A model generated the notes under the pieces. That model did not search any database and had not been told where the DNA came from. It worked only from the letters and a program-made list of their open reading frames with translations. Below are positions 10,718-19,483 of a DNA stretch of 64,000 bases, piece after piece. A program made the translations under genes and the position numbers. Source of the stretch: Anticarsia gemmatalis (Eukaryota; Arthropoda; Insecta; Lepidoptera; Erebidae); the NCBI RefSeq assembly GCF_050436995.1, contig NC_134775.1, positions 7,231,124-7,295,123 of the forward strand. The letters are read 5' to 3'. Numbering within the stretch: position 1 is the first letter of the stretch; each line of letters opens with the position of its first letter.

Positions 10718-11470
10718 ATGTCTCAATTGAGTGAAATCCAGATGACTCAGGCGAAGCTAGAGGAGTCATTTAGCAAGAGGATGGCTGAACTTAAGGCACA
10801 GCTGCAAACTGGTGCTGCCAAGGACACTGTGGCCAAGGTCGCTGAGGAGTTCCGCACCTTCCGCGAACTTATGTTTGGTGTGCTTGGGTTGCTTCGACTG
10901 CAAATCGGTGAGTGTGCCCGGATGGTGGACTCCATGGAGACTCGGCACCGAAGAAAGGATCTTCTCTTCTTGGGGATCCCAGAGTCAGCGAAGGTCGACC
11001 CACAATACATTGCCTCGAACATACTCAACTCCAAGATGGGGTTGCCTGACATCTCATCAGCCTCCATAAGACTCTGTCACCGGATTGGTGCCCCCGGAGG
11101 TAAGCATCACCGACCCATTCTGGTACGCTTTACGACTGCGGATACCCGGAGCGCAGTTTGGCGTGCCAAGGCGAAGCTGCGTGGAACGTCTATTGCAGTG
11201 AAGGAGTTCCTGACGCGGACCCGCCAAATCGTTTTCGCCAAGGCACGTCAGCACTTCGGCATGAGGGACTGCTGGACCCAGGACGGCGTAATTGTTGTGA
11301 AGGTCGCCGACGGTAGCCGCCACAAGGTGATAACTACCGGTGAGCTGAACGCGTTGGCGGCCAAACATCCTAAGGTGACCGGTGACGCATCTTCCCATTC
11401 TTCTCAGACCGGAGCAGCCAGTGTAAGTGCGGGAACATCTGCGGCTAGTTGGAAAGCACGCAAGTACTAG
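10718..11470 (+). CDS. LINE-A ORF1 protein (RNA-binding, coiled-coil type)
   Basis: This intact 250-codon frame has a helical, Glu/Ala/Lys-rich N-terminal part consistent with a coiled coil (about residues 1-70). A central block, RRKDLLFLGIPES, and a later block, RPILVRF then VKEFLTRTR, resemble the RRM-like core and C-terminal domain of L1-type ORF1 proteins. Such proteins coat the LINE RNA and help form the RNP. No zinc knuckle is present. The start ATG lies about 60 bp after the TIR element and is the only good candidate. Confidence 0.7.
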   Translation: MSQLSEIQMTQAKLEESFSKRMAELKAQLQTGAAKDTVAKVAEEFRTFRELMFGVLGLLRLQIGECARMVDSMETRHRRKDLLFLGIPESAKVDPQYIASNILNSKMGLPDISSASIRLCHRIGAPGGKHHRPILVRFTTADTRSAVWRAKAKLRGTSIAVKEFLTRTRQIVFAKARQHFGMRDCWTQDGVIVVKVADGSRHKVITTGELNALAAKHPKVTGDASSHSSQTGAASVSAGTSAASWKARKY

Positions 11471-11887
11471 CAATATTGTTGTTGAATGTTGTTTGTCGGA
11501 ACTGTGAAACCGTGTCGCACTCCACAGTTTAGTTTTGTTGCGCTTCCTATCGTTATCGTCGTTATATAGTTAACGTTTACCCTCCATTTTTTTTATTTAT
11601 TTGCTTATTGTGATTCTCTGTTCACTGTATTATTCACACATGACGTTGTTGACTGGATTGAATGATTGTCAAGTGTCAACTGTCAATCTGACAATTTTGA
11701 TGTAAACAATTTCGTTCGGAAACGTGAACTATATTTTTATTGTTTTTTTCTGTTCCTCTTATGTTAGCTGGCGGGTGGTGCAGAGATGCATTTTGCACCG
11801 TAGTATTTTTGTTCATACTTTATAATAATTATTTAAATATATTTATTTATTATATTTTAATTTATTACTCATATTATATTGTTATAT

Positions 11888-12436
11888 ATGTCTGATGATG
11901 AAGCTTCTTTTTTTTCTGCTGACGATATTAGTACATCCTCGAAAGAAAGTTTTTGCTCTATAACAGGTACGCTAGGTGACTTTGTGCGTCGGACTTTTGA
12001 CTGTACTGGTATAAACCTGTTTAACGTATGTCACATAAATGCGCAAAGCGTCCCTAGCCATTATAATGACCTGCAGGAGGCATTCGCTGATGCCGACGTT
12101 CATGCCGTCCTGATTTCAGAGACGTGGCTCAAACCTCACCTATCCTCAACTTCTTACTCCCTCCCTGGATTTACTCTTATCCGTAATGATCGGATAGACA
12201 GGAGAGGGGGTGGCGTCGCTATCTACCTCAGAAGTGACCTCCCTTACCATATTGTAGCTTCCTCCTGCCCTAACTACTCTGCGTCCGCCGAATTTCTCTT
12301 CCTAGAGGTTTGGGTCAAAGGAGCCAAAATTCTTCTCGGCGTAGTATACTGTCCCCCATCCATCGATTACTTTCCCAGCATTGAACTGGTGCTGGAATCT
12401 TTAGGGTCTGCCTACTCACATTTTTCACTCACATTT
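11888..12436 (+). CDS. LINE-A ORF2, endonuclease domain (first segment)
   Basis: The ATG at 11888 opens ORF2. Endonuclease motifs of the APE-like family are visible: HINAQS, ISETWL (with the catalytic Glu), RGGGVAIY and GVVYCPP. This domain nicks target DNA for reverse transcription. The frame stops where the SINE begins. The rest of the domain (GDLNTDLL, SHHDLIY) continues after the insert at 13788. A one-base discrepancy remains at the junction, so the exact break could not be placed. Confidence 0.75.
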
Positions 12437-12525
12437 TGACTGCCTCCGTGGCGCAGTGGTTTAGGTCACCACGCCGCAACCGTTGCATCGGGAGGTCGTG
12501 GGTTCGATTCCCACACGGAACAATC
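12432..12525 (+). mobile_element. tRNA-derived SINE, 5' half (inserted in LINE-A ORF2)
   Basis: A polymerase III A-box-like GTGGCGCAGTGG and B-box GGTTCGATTCC are spaced as in a tRNA. The start GACTGCCTC(C/T)GTGGCGC is shared with the complete SINE at 54189. After CACACGGAACAA the sequence changes to the 3' end of an antisense LINE. The other half of the SINE resumes near 13630. A true tRNA gene is unlikely because no acceptor stem closes. Confidence 0.75.
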
Positions 12526-13628
12526 AATCAAAATCAAAATCAAATCATTTATTCATTTAGGTCAAATATTGACACTTATGATAGTCGTTACAATTACTGA
12601 ATCTACCACTAGCTCGGAAAGGGGGTAGAGCCTTATGAGAAGAGCTAGCGAGAAACTCACGGCCACTCTTTTCAATCGCCAAAAGTTTTACAATGTGGTT
12701 GATACAATAATTGATCATGCGAGGAGCTGCCAACAATCAGCGATATAGACTAAACGTCAATTAAGTTAAATTAATATAGCTAGGTTATTTATTAGTCTCT
12801 GATCATACCGTATGTTGGGAGCACCTACTAGCATGTGATAATAAGAATATGGGCAGCAAGTGAGCACACTGGTTGTGAACATTATAAAAGAAAAAAAGTG
12901 ACAGTTTTATGAATAACATCAAATTGTACGTAACATCACCTATTTGCATCATTAATTGCCCATATTTTACAATATTAGACCTACTGCTACTGAGTTTATA
13001 CAATTTATAGCAAAGTTCCCTAATTTCAAAGAATCCTAATCAAGCGAGCGACTAATCCCAAGAGCTATTGTCGTTTAGATACTCATCAATTCTGTAATAA
13101 GCTTTCCTAACGAGATGTTCCTTAACAGCAACTTTGAATTTTGGCAGGGGTAAATCCATGATGTGCTTTGGAAGCTTGTTGAAGAAACGAATGCCGAGAC
13201 CTACAAACGAATTGTGCACCTTGTGTAAACGATGATGGGGACCTACTAATTTGTGTCTGTTTCTAGTGTTATAATTGTGTCTATCGCTATTTGTTGCGAA
13301 AGTCCCTAAATTTTGTTTTATATACAACAAGTTTGCAAGCACATACTGTGATGACACCGTCAGTATCCCTATCTGCCCAAAAAGCTCTCTCAAGGAGTCT
13401 CGCGCTCCTAAACTATAAATTGCACGGATAGCTCTTTTTTGAAGGACAAAAATAACATCTATATCAGCAGCCTTACCCCACAGTAATATACCGTAAGACA
13501 TGACGCTGTGAAAATAACTAAAGTAAACCAGTCTTGCCGCATCCACACCAGCAAACTGTCTTACTTTTCTGATTGCGTACGCGGCGGAGCTGAGTCTCCC
13601 CGAGAGATGCGCTATCTGAGTGCCCCAT
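12526..13628 (-). mobile_element. LINE-D: 5'-truncated LINE inserted in the SINE
   Basis: In minus orientation the 3' end lies at 12526, where the tail reads as repeats of GATTTT (seen on plus as AATCAAAATCAAAATC). It is 5'-truncated near 13628. It carries only the C-terminal part of ORF2. The plus-strand start AATCATTTATTCATTTAGG is a pattern I associate with many lepidopteran Jockey-type 3' ends. Confidence 0.7.
13052..13546 (-). pseudogene. LINE-D ORF2 C-terminal fragment
   Basis: This 164-codon frame downstream of the RT core starts ...ARLVYFSYFHSVMSYGI and ends in KLVGPHHRLHKVHNSF then FVGLGIRFFNKLP. The family is annotated in insects as BS- or Jockey-type polymerase C terminus; that is knowledge from memory. 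No RT motifs remain because of 5' truncation. It is undamaged over its length, so the insertion is fairly young. Confidence 0.75.
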
Positions 13629-13725
13629 TGGAGCTTGCTATCCAGACTGTGTGTACATTGTGTCCGTTACTTGTATGTTTGTAAAAGTCCCCGCGACACA
13701 AGAACAATTCTTAGTGCGGGAGTTG

Positions 13726-13774
<49 letters not shown>
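13629..13774 (+). mobile_element. SINE 3' half and poly-A run
   Basis: GTACATTGTGTCCGTTACTTG and GTCCCCGCGACACAAGAAC belong to the tail of the SINE whose tRNA head sits at 12437. A run of about 43 A ends at 13774, and LINE-A ORF2 resumes at once. Part of the SINE middle is missing at the LINE-D junctions. A SINE target duplication is not clear; at best TCAC repeats on both sides. Confidence 0.7.
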
Positions 13775-13776
<2 letters not shown>

Positions 13777-13787
13777 ATCACATCATC

Positions 13788-15371
13788 ATGGGTGATCTCA
13801 ACACCGATCTCCTTTCTCCCAGCTCACTCCGTTCCTGTAAACTCCTAGACATCATTGAGTCCGCCAGTCTACATGTCCTGCCACTGAGTGCCACTCATCA
13901 TAACACCGAAGGCGATGATACTTGGTTGGACCTAATGATCACGTCTGCTCCCACCCTTGTCTCATTTTTAGGTCAATACCCTGCACCTGGTTTTTCTCAT
14001 CACGACCTAATATATCTGTCCTACACCCTTAAACCTCCCAAATCCCCTCCCAAGGTTCTGTACAGACGCTGTTTTGGGCGTATGAATGTAGTTAAATTGT
14101 GTAAGGATGCTGCTTCCATCGAGTGGGAGCAGCTAACGACAGCCCCTACTATTGACGATAAAATTGATTTTTTTAACACCGTTGTCACTAGGCTGTTTGA
14201 CGTCCACGCGCCAGTCAGAAAAGTGCGATGTAAACGACCGGCTGCTCCCTGGATGACTGACGGAGTTCGCATTGCTATGAGACGTAGGGATAGGGCTTTT
14301 GCAAAGTTCCGCAGAGACCGCTGTGACGACAACTGGGTTCAGTTCAAAGTTGCAAGGAATCGATGCAATCAGATGGTACGCAACGCTAAACGCCGACACA
14401 TTCTATGTAATCTTTCTTCCTCTTCCCCGGCCGATACCTGGAGGTTCCTAGGGACCCTAGGTATCGGCAAACACCGAAGTAACGTTCCACAGTGCACAGT
14501 TGGTTTGGATGACATTAATCTTCATTTCACTTCTACCGTACCTCTAGATCACCAAACCACGTGCAACACTGTCCGTTCCATAAATAATTTACCCCGACCC
14601 AACTTTGATCCCTTTTGTTTTGCTCCAGTAACACCGGAAGATATTAAGAAGGTAATCCTTTCAATTAAATCCAATGCAGTAGGCGCTGACGACGTCAGTC
14701 GTCATATGATCGTCGCGGCATTGGATCACCTGCTCCCCGCCATTTCCCATATCATAAATTTCTCTCTTACCTCTGGATCTTTCCCTTCTCTGTGGCGCAA
14801 AGCCTACATTATCCCGTTACCTAAAATCCCAAATCCAACGAGTCCAGCTCACTTCCGACCCATATCGATTCTCCCTTTCCTCTCCAAGGTGCTTGAGGCC
14901 TGTGTGCACAAGCAATTAACACAGTTTGTGTTAAGCAACAACCTGCTTAACCCACTTCAATCTGGGTTCAGACCAGGTCACAGCACTACATCCGCACTCC
15001 TTAAAGTGACTGGCGATATAAGGGCGGGCATGGAAGACACTAAAGTCACCGTGGTGGCTTTGGTTGATTTCTCGAACGCCTTCAATACCGTCAGTCATGA
15101 TATCCTTCTTTCCATCCTTTGTCACCTGAACATATCTTCTGGTGCACTGAATTGGTATTCTTCATATCTCAAAGGACGCCAACAGTCGGTTCACATCGGT
15201 GACTTATCATTGAGCTGGCGTGAACTCGATTCTGGCGTCCCACAAGGCGGCATCCTCTCTCCGTTATTGTTTTCTATTTTCATCAATCTTCTAACCGAAA
15301 ATCTTCAGGGTGCGTATCATCTGTACGCTGATGACTTGCAACTCTACGCGCAAGGAACAGTGGAAGGTATT
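13788..15371 (+). CDS. LINE-A ORF2, endonuclease end and RT domain (second segment)
   Basis: The frame resumes with GDLNTDLL and SHHDLIY (end of the endonuclease). A linker and the RT follow: FRPISILPFLSK, SGFRPGHST, LVDFSNAFNTV (first catalytic Asp), SGVPQGGILSPLLF and YADDLQLYA (the YADD catalytic pair). The frame is open until the fold-back insert at 15372. Only the inserts, not point decay, disable it, so LINE-A was probably active recently. Confidence 0.85.
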
Positions 15372-15582
15372 AATGTTTTTAAACTCTCGCGACTAGTACA
15401 CATAATATTATAATGCAACGGGTCTTATACGCGATTGAAAATGTAAAGGTTTGGATACCTTATTTGCTGCCCGACGTTTCGATCGCATTACAACGACCGT
15501 GGTCACGAGCTGACAGTCAGCTTTTTCAATTTTCAATCGCGTATAAGACCCGTTGCATTATAATATTATAGTGGAAGGTATT
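15359..15582. mobile_element. Fold-back insert with 13-bp target duplication
   Basis: The 13-mer AGTGGAAGGTATT occurs at 15359-15371 and 15570-15582, flanking 198 bp. Inside, 15403-15442 and 15529-15568 are a perfect 40-bp inverted pair (left arm begins TAATATTATAATGCAACGGG). The centre holds CGACGTTTCGATCGCATTAC and CCGTGGTCACGAGC. A variable-length duplication plus terminal inversion is reminiscent of Penelope-like or retrozyme-type insertions. A GAAAC-GTCGGGC stretch on the minus strand hints at a hammerhead-like core, but I cannot complete the fold. Confidence 0.7.
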
Positions 15583-16410
15583 GCATCAGTTGTCGGCATG
15601 ATCAACCGTGACCTTGAGCAAATTAAGTGTTGGTCTAGGAAGTTCGGTTTGGCTGTTAATCCTGACAAATGTCAGGCTATAGTCGTAGGCAGTCATCGCA
15701 GCATCAGTAGGCTGGGTCACGTTTTAGTACCACCGGTAGTATTTAATGGCTCAATCATAGAACTGACTCCTGCTGTAAAAGATCTTGGCCTTTACTTGGA
15801 CTCAACTCTGAGCTGGAGAGCTCAAGTATCTAGCGTTTGCAAGAGGGTCACTGGTATTCTGCGGGCTCTGTATCGTCTCAAAAACTTTCTTCCATCCACG
15901 ACTAAAGCAATTCTTGTGCAGACCTTAATCTTTCCACTGATTGACTATGGTGATGTATGTTACTTCGACCTGAATGCAGATCTCCTCAACAAACTTGACC
16001 GCCTTCTTAACAACTGCATTCGATTCATCTTCAACCTCCGCAAGTATGATCATATATCTACTTATCGCTCCCAACTTAGGTGGCTGCCTATTCGTGAGCG
16101 TCGTAATTTACGTGCACTCACGACTCTCTTCTCTTTTCTTACTTCTTCTACTCCCCCAGCCTACCTAACTCCCTACTTTCAATATCTGTGTGATAATCAC
16201 AATCGTAACCTTCGTTCTTCTAATAATCTTCTTCTTCTCTGCCCATCACACACTTCTGGGTTTGTCAACTCTTCTTTTCCTGTCCAATCTGTCTTATTAT
16301 GGAACGCGCTCCCTCTTGAAATCAGGATGTCCACTAACCGTCTTACGTTTAAGAGCAAAGTTCGGGATCTCTTGTTAAAAAAAGTTGCAGAATCGTCACA
16401 TTTATCTTAG
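15571..16410 (+). CDS. LINE-A ORF2, thumb and C-terminal domain (third segment)
   Basis: The frame continues exactly from the duplicated VEGI codons. Motifs: CWSRKFGLAVNPDKCQ, KDLGLYLDSTLSW, IDYGDVCYFDLN, NKLDRLLNNCIRFIFNL and, at the end, VLLWNALPLEIR. This is the C-terminal half of a LINE RT. It ends in a normal stop at 16408-16410 with no further damage. Confidence 0.85.
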   Translation: MEGIASVVGMINRDLEQIKCWSRKFGLAVNPDKCQAIVVGSHRSISRLGHVLVPPVVFNGSIIELTPAVKDLGLYLDSTLSWRAQVSSVCKRVTGILRALYRLKNFLPSTTKAILVQTLIFPLIDYGDVCYFDLNADLLNKLDRLLNNCIRFIFNLRKYDHISTYRSQLRWLPIRERRNLRALTTLFSFLTSSTPPAYLTPYFQYLCDNHNRNLRSSNNLLLLCPSHTSGFVNSSFPVQSVLLWNALPLEIRMSTNRLTFKSKVRDLLLKKVAESSHLS

Positions 16411-16750
16411 TTTGTATTTACGAATGATTGTATATATCTATTTTATAATTTAGTTTATAGTATATTTTAATATCATCTATTTATTTATATTGACTTATTC
16501 GTATTTAATATTTTATCATTGTTAATAATTATTTATGTATATATACTTATCTATATTTATGTACACTCACACGACCACATTTTTATTTATTTGTAAACCT
16601 TTTTCTCAACCTAATTTTCCTCCTTTATTATTTAAACACCTACTTCATATAATCTCTGCATCACCCCAAGGTAGACTGGCAGAAAATGCCTTTGGCATTA
16701 AGTCCGCCTTTGTACAAATTTTGTATAAGAAGTTTTTAAATAAATAAATT
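16411..16750 (+). mobile_element. LINE-A 3' UTR with conserved hairpin and tail
   Basis: A short imperfect hairpin near 16672-16705 (GACTGGCAGAAAATGCC, then TTTGGCATTAAGTCCGCC) is matched in form by LINE-B at 55928-55972 (CCTGGAAGAGATTGCC, then GCGATAAGGCCGCC). Such shared 3' structures are typically the RT recognition signal; that is inference. The end is (AAAT)n. The next feature starts within about 20 bp. Confidence 0.6.
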
Positions 16751-16771
16751 AATTAGATCAATAGGAAGCGT

Positions 16772-17543
16772 TTACAATAGAAAAGGTAAAATAGCCAAAT
16801 TGTTAGTTTGGCCCTTATACATAGGACCCATCGATATGTAAAAAGAAGCATACGTTGATGCTTTTAAATCAGTAGTTGTTTCATCAAACCAATAACACTT
16901 TACATTATTAGTGCCCAGATTGTAAATTGTGACGTTATGAACCATCAGCTTTGTTTTAAAATACAATGCACTGGCTTTCAAAAATGGACACAATTTTACA
17001 GCTTGTAAATCAGCAGTGATAAGGTGAAATGTTCCATTTTTCGCACTTTACTTATCTAAAGTCTTTTCTTGTCTAGCTAAATCTTTTTGTGACAAATGTT
17101 GCTGATATTCTTCTTCGCTAATATTACCTACTCTATACGAACAACATAGATTATATGCATCTTTTTTCGGCTGAAACAATGCTATGTTTTCATCTTTTAA
17201 AACATCTTCAAAAAATTTAATTTTGTGCTCTCCTTTCTGCAGTAGTGAGATGGCATTTTGGGCATATCCCTTAAAAATGTTTGCACAAATGTCTTTAAAC
17301 TAGGCAACGGCTTCGGCGTCGGCTTTTTATCTACTAAGAATGAAACAAACATTTTTTTCTCAATCCAGCTCATCTCCCAATATTTTTTAAAAATATTTAA
17401 TCGTACAGCTTCAGTAAACTTTTCACAGTTAATCACCTTGCTCTTCATACAATTGCTTGACTTACAAGGCTTTCCGAGTTTTCGCGCCGGTTTGATAAAA
17501 TCTTGTACGAATTTTTCATCACCAGTCTTTCCGAAACCTATGT
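16772..17543 (-). pseudogene. DUF7869-type transposase, distal part of copy D
   Basis: Minus-strand reading from 17543: GFGKTGDEKFVQ, then KLGKPCKSSNC, KKYWEMSWIEKKMFVSF, MPSHYCRKESTK, KKDAYNLCCSY and finally ALYFKTKLMVHN and CYWFDETT. The order of blocks matches the complete copy at 46.7-52.2 kb and the copy at 56.2-57.3 kb. Several frameshifts and stops are present. The catalytic region is cut near 16772, next to the tail of LINE-A. The N-terminal part of this same gene lies at 25582-26040, beyond an 8-kb insert. Confidence 0.75.
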
Positions 17544-17575
17544 CGTCCCCGTAGAGCGAAAAGTCATTAACTCGA

Positions 17576-17880
17576 AAAACCTTGTTTTGAGATATGGCTG
17601 TTCAAAGTTTTTAAAAATATAAAAATTAATAACTTACGTTTGCAGTAACCTATCTCTACGTTTATAGTCTTAAATGAAGGGCATTATGACAAAGTTTATT
17701 TAATATTGACTACATTAAGAAAATATTGTCTGAATACTTGGAAATATCAAAATAAAGAAATTAGTTAATTTTATTTTTAAAATATGTAACATAATTTCGA
17801 GTTAGTTAATTTTTGATCAGAGTTAGTGATTTTTAACGCAGTACGAAATGCGTTGAATAGAAACTAACTAGTGTTAATGA
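17576..17880. other. Left interior of the 8-kb element, no gene seen
   Basis: The DNA is AT-rich and follows the left TIR. Repeated GAGTTAGT / ACTAACTAGTGTTAATGA words occur here and again near 18166-18186. They may be internal repeats of the element. No coding frame was seen. Confidence 0.4.
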
Positions 17881-18145
17881 TTTATTAAATCTATATACTA
17901 ATATACTAATATAATAAAGCTGAAGAATTTGTTTGTTTGTTTGATTGTTTGTTTGTTTGTTTGTTTGAACGCGCTAATCTCAGGAACTACTGGTCCGATT
18001 TGAAAAATTCTTTCAGTGTTAGATAGCCCATTTATCGAGGAAGGCTATAGGCTATATAACATCACGCTACGGTCATAAGGAGCGGGAAAATTTTGACCCA
18101 GTCTCTTAGGGGACGCAAGCGAAGTTGCGCGGGTCAGCTAGTGAA
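17881..18145 (-). mobile_element. Short retroposon with (AAAC)n, copy 1
   Basis: Read on the minus strand it runs from CTAGCTGACCCGCGCAACTT through GTAGCGTGATG and GGCTATCTAACACTGAAAG to GAGATTAGCGCGTTC, (AAAC)n, and an AT-rich ATAATATTAGTATA-like tail. Copies on the plus strand lie at 33855 and 63211. It is widespread in insect genomes, to my knowledge, and probably an RTE-type 3' end or a SINE that uses it. It is non-coding. Confidence 0.75.
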
Positions 18146-18750
18146 TTATATGTTGTATGAATTGCATTTGTTAGATACTAACTAGAGTTAGTTATAGTAA
18201 CACGTGTCTGTTAGATGTACAACATTGTATTTTATAATGACAGTTACCTGTTATATTCCGATATTTTATATTTTATGGGTATTTAATTAAACAAACCATA
18301 TTAATGAAGTTACCAATAAAGTTAACTACCTAAAGTTTTATTTAGAATAGCAAACAAATTTAAATCCAATATAATATATTAATTAAAATAACATAAATAC
18401 AATAATTCACTCAACTCACTCATACTTTAAATAATATTTATTGATTTAATAATATTATATCATTTGATGTCGCTGAGTGTATTCGTATTTTAAAATTAGT
18501 AGATAGGTAGGTACTATAAGTAGGCAAGCGTTTAGTATAAACCACACACAATACAAATAATTCAAGGTTCAGAAACCACCCAAAAAATCTTATAAAGTTA
18601 TTAAGTTTGCAAAGTTCTCGTGAAGTCATCGTCATCTTAGCAGATTCCTAAAAATGATCACTATTATTATTTTCCAGGTTTTGGTCTAGTTTATTGTTTA
18701 AAAATTTTATACTTACAAACTCTATAATATAATAATATGCGCACGTATAA
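18146..18750. other. Interior of the 8-kb element; possible minus-strand exon
   Basis: The region is mostly AT-rich. On the minus strand at 18635 an ATG frame of 65 codons (MTMTSRELCKLNNFIRFFGW...) follows a plausible acceptor, TTTTTAG/GAATC. It could be a leftover exon of the element's own gene, but I find no second exon to support it. Confidence 0.3.
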
Positions 18751-18754
18751 ATTA

Positions 18755-19475
18755 AATAAGCCCGCAGGGCACCTCGAGGCGAGGTGACGGGGAGTAGCGA
18801 CCCCGCAGTACTTGAGTGTTCCAGTGGGAAGTCACCCTTCCTTATCTCCGGCTTGCCTTAGTTGGCTGGTCGGAGTGAAAACTGATGAGGAAGCGGTACC
18901 CCGCCTCTGGCTTGCCTTCATTGGCCGTTCAGAGTGGAGTCGCAAGAACAGAGCTTCCACTCTGTTCGGAGGACGGGTGCTGAGCGTAAGTGGCTAGTGG
19001 GCCAGTGATACCGGACCCTCAGGGAGCAAGTGATCTGAGTTTAACGTCCAGCGAGGCCTCTCTGTCCTTCAGCCGCTCACGTCCCTGTTGCCCCCTTGTT
19101 GCTATTTATGGGACTTGTTTAGGGTGACCCAGTTTGTGAGTTGGCAAGTCTCCGCCTGCCATTTTACCATGTTTTCAACATTGTTATCAGCAGGCGCCAT
19201 AGTCCCTATAGATCCCCTGGTTTCCAGTCAATAAACACCCCATCCCAATAGCCCAAGTAGTTTATTTTCCCATTAGTTTTGCCATAGTTCCACACAGTCC
19301 GGTGATTGTCCTTGGGTGCATTTTATAGTGTAAACAGGGATAATCACCGGATTGTGACACCACACATTATTGAAAGATTAAAGCCGTCTAAAAAGGGCCT
19401 CTACGTGTTGGCTTCGGCCCCCCATTATGAACTTGTAATAAAATCTCTTTGGCTATAGTATTTTTATCTGGCTGG
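18755..19475 (+). mobile_element. LINE 3'-UTR-like piece
   Basis: A GC-richer block starts CCCGCAGGGCACCTCGAGG and ends GAACTTGTAATAAAATCTC, with no open frame. It contains two similar sub-blocks (CTCCGGCTTGCCTTAGTTGG and CTCTGGCTTGCCTTCATTGG), a GGTGATTGTCC / GGGATAATCACC inverted pair near 19300-19350, and an AATAAA signal. The form suggests a heavily 5'-truncated LINE, but the family is unknown to me. Confidence 0.45.
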
Positions 19476-19483
19476 TTTTGGTA

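Larger units (their letters stand above)
10656..16750 (+). mobile_element. LINE-A: near-complete non-LTR retrotransposon with nested inserts
   Basis: The element has a ~60-bp 5' UTR, ORF1 (10718-11470), a ~410-bp spacer, ORF2 (endonuclease then RT), a 3' UTR and an (AAAT)n tail near 16735-16746. ORF2 is interrupted twice: at about 12437-13774 by a SINE holding an antisense LINE, and at 15372-15569 by a fold-back insert. The protein is a close relative of LINE-B (53.4-56 kb) and LINE-C, sharing motifs such as NKL(D/E)RL and LRKYDHIS. Clade by eye: CR1/Jockey group. Confidence 0.8.

Noticed and set aside
12440..12520. Functional tRNA gene
   Set aside because: It has A and B boxes but no closed acceptor stem, and is followed by a SINE body and poly-A; it is a SINE head. 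The same holds for 45150, 49440, 54200 and 42950.
15372..15569. Firm call of a hammerhead ribozyme
   Set aside because: Only the GAAAC-GTC side is visible; I could not place a CUGANGA core, so it remains a suggestion in the findings.
18438..18635. Gene on the minus strand inside the 8-kb element
   Set aside because: Only one 65-codon frame with a possible acceptor; no second exon or motif. Noted as a possibility only.
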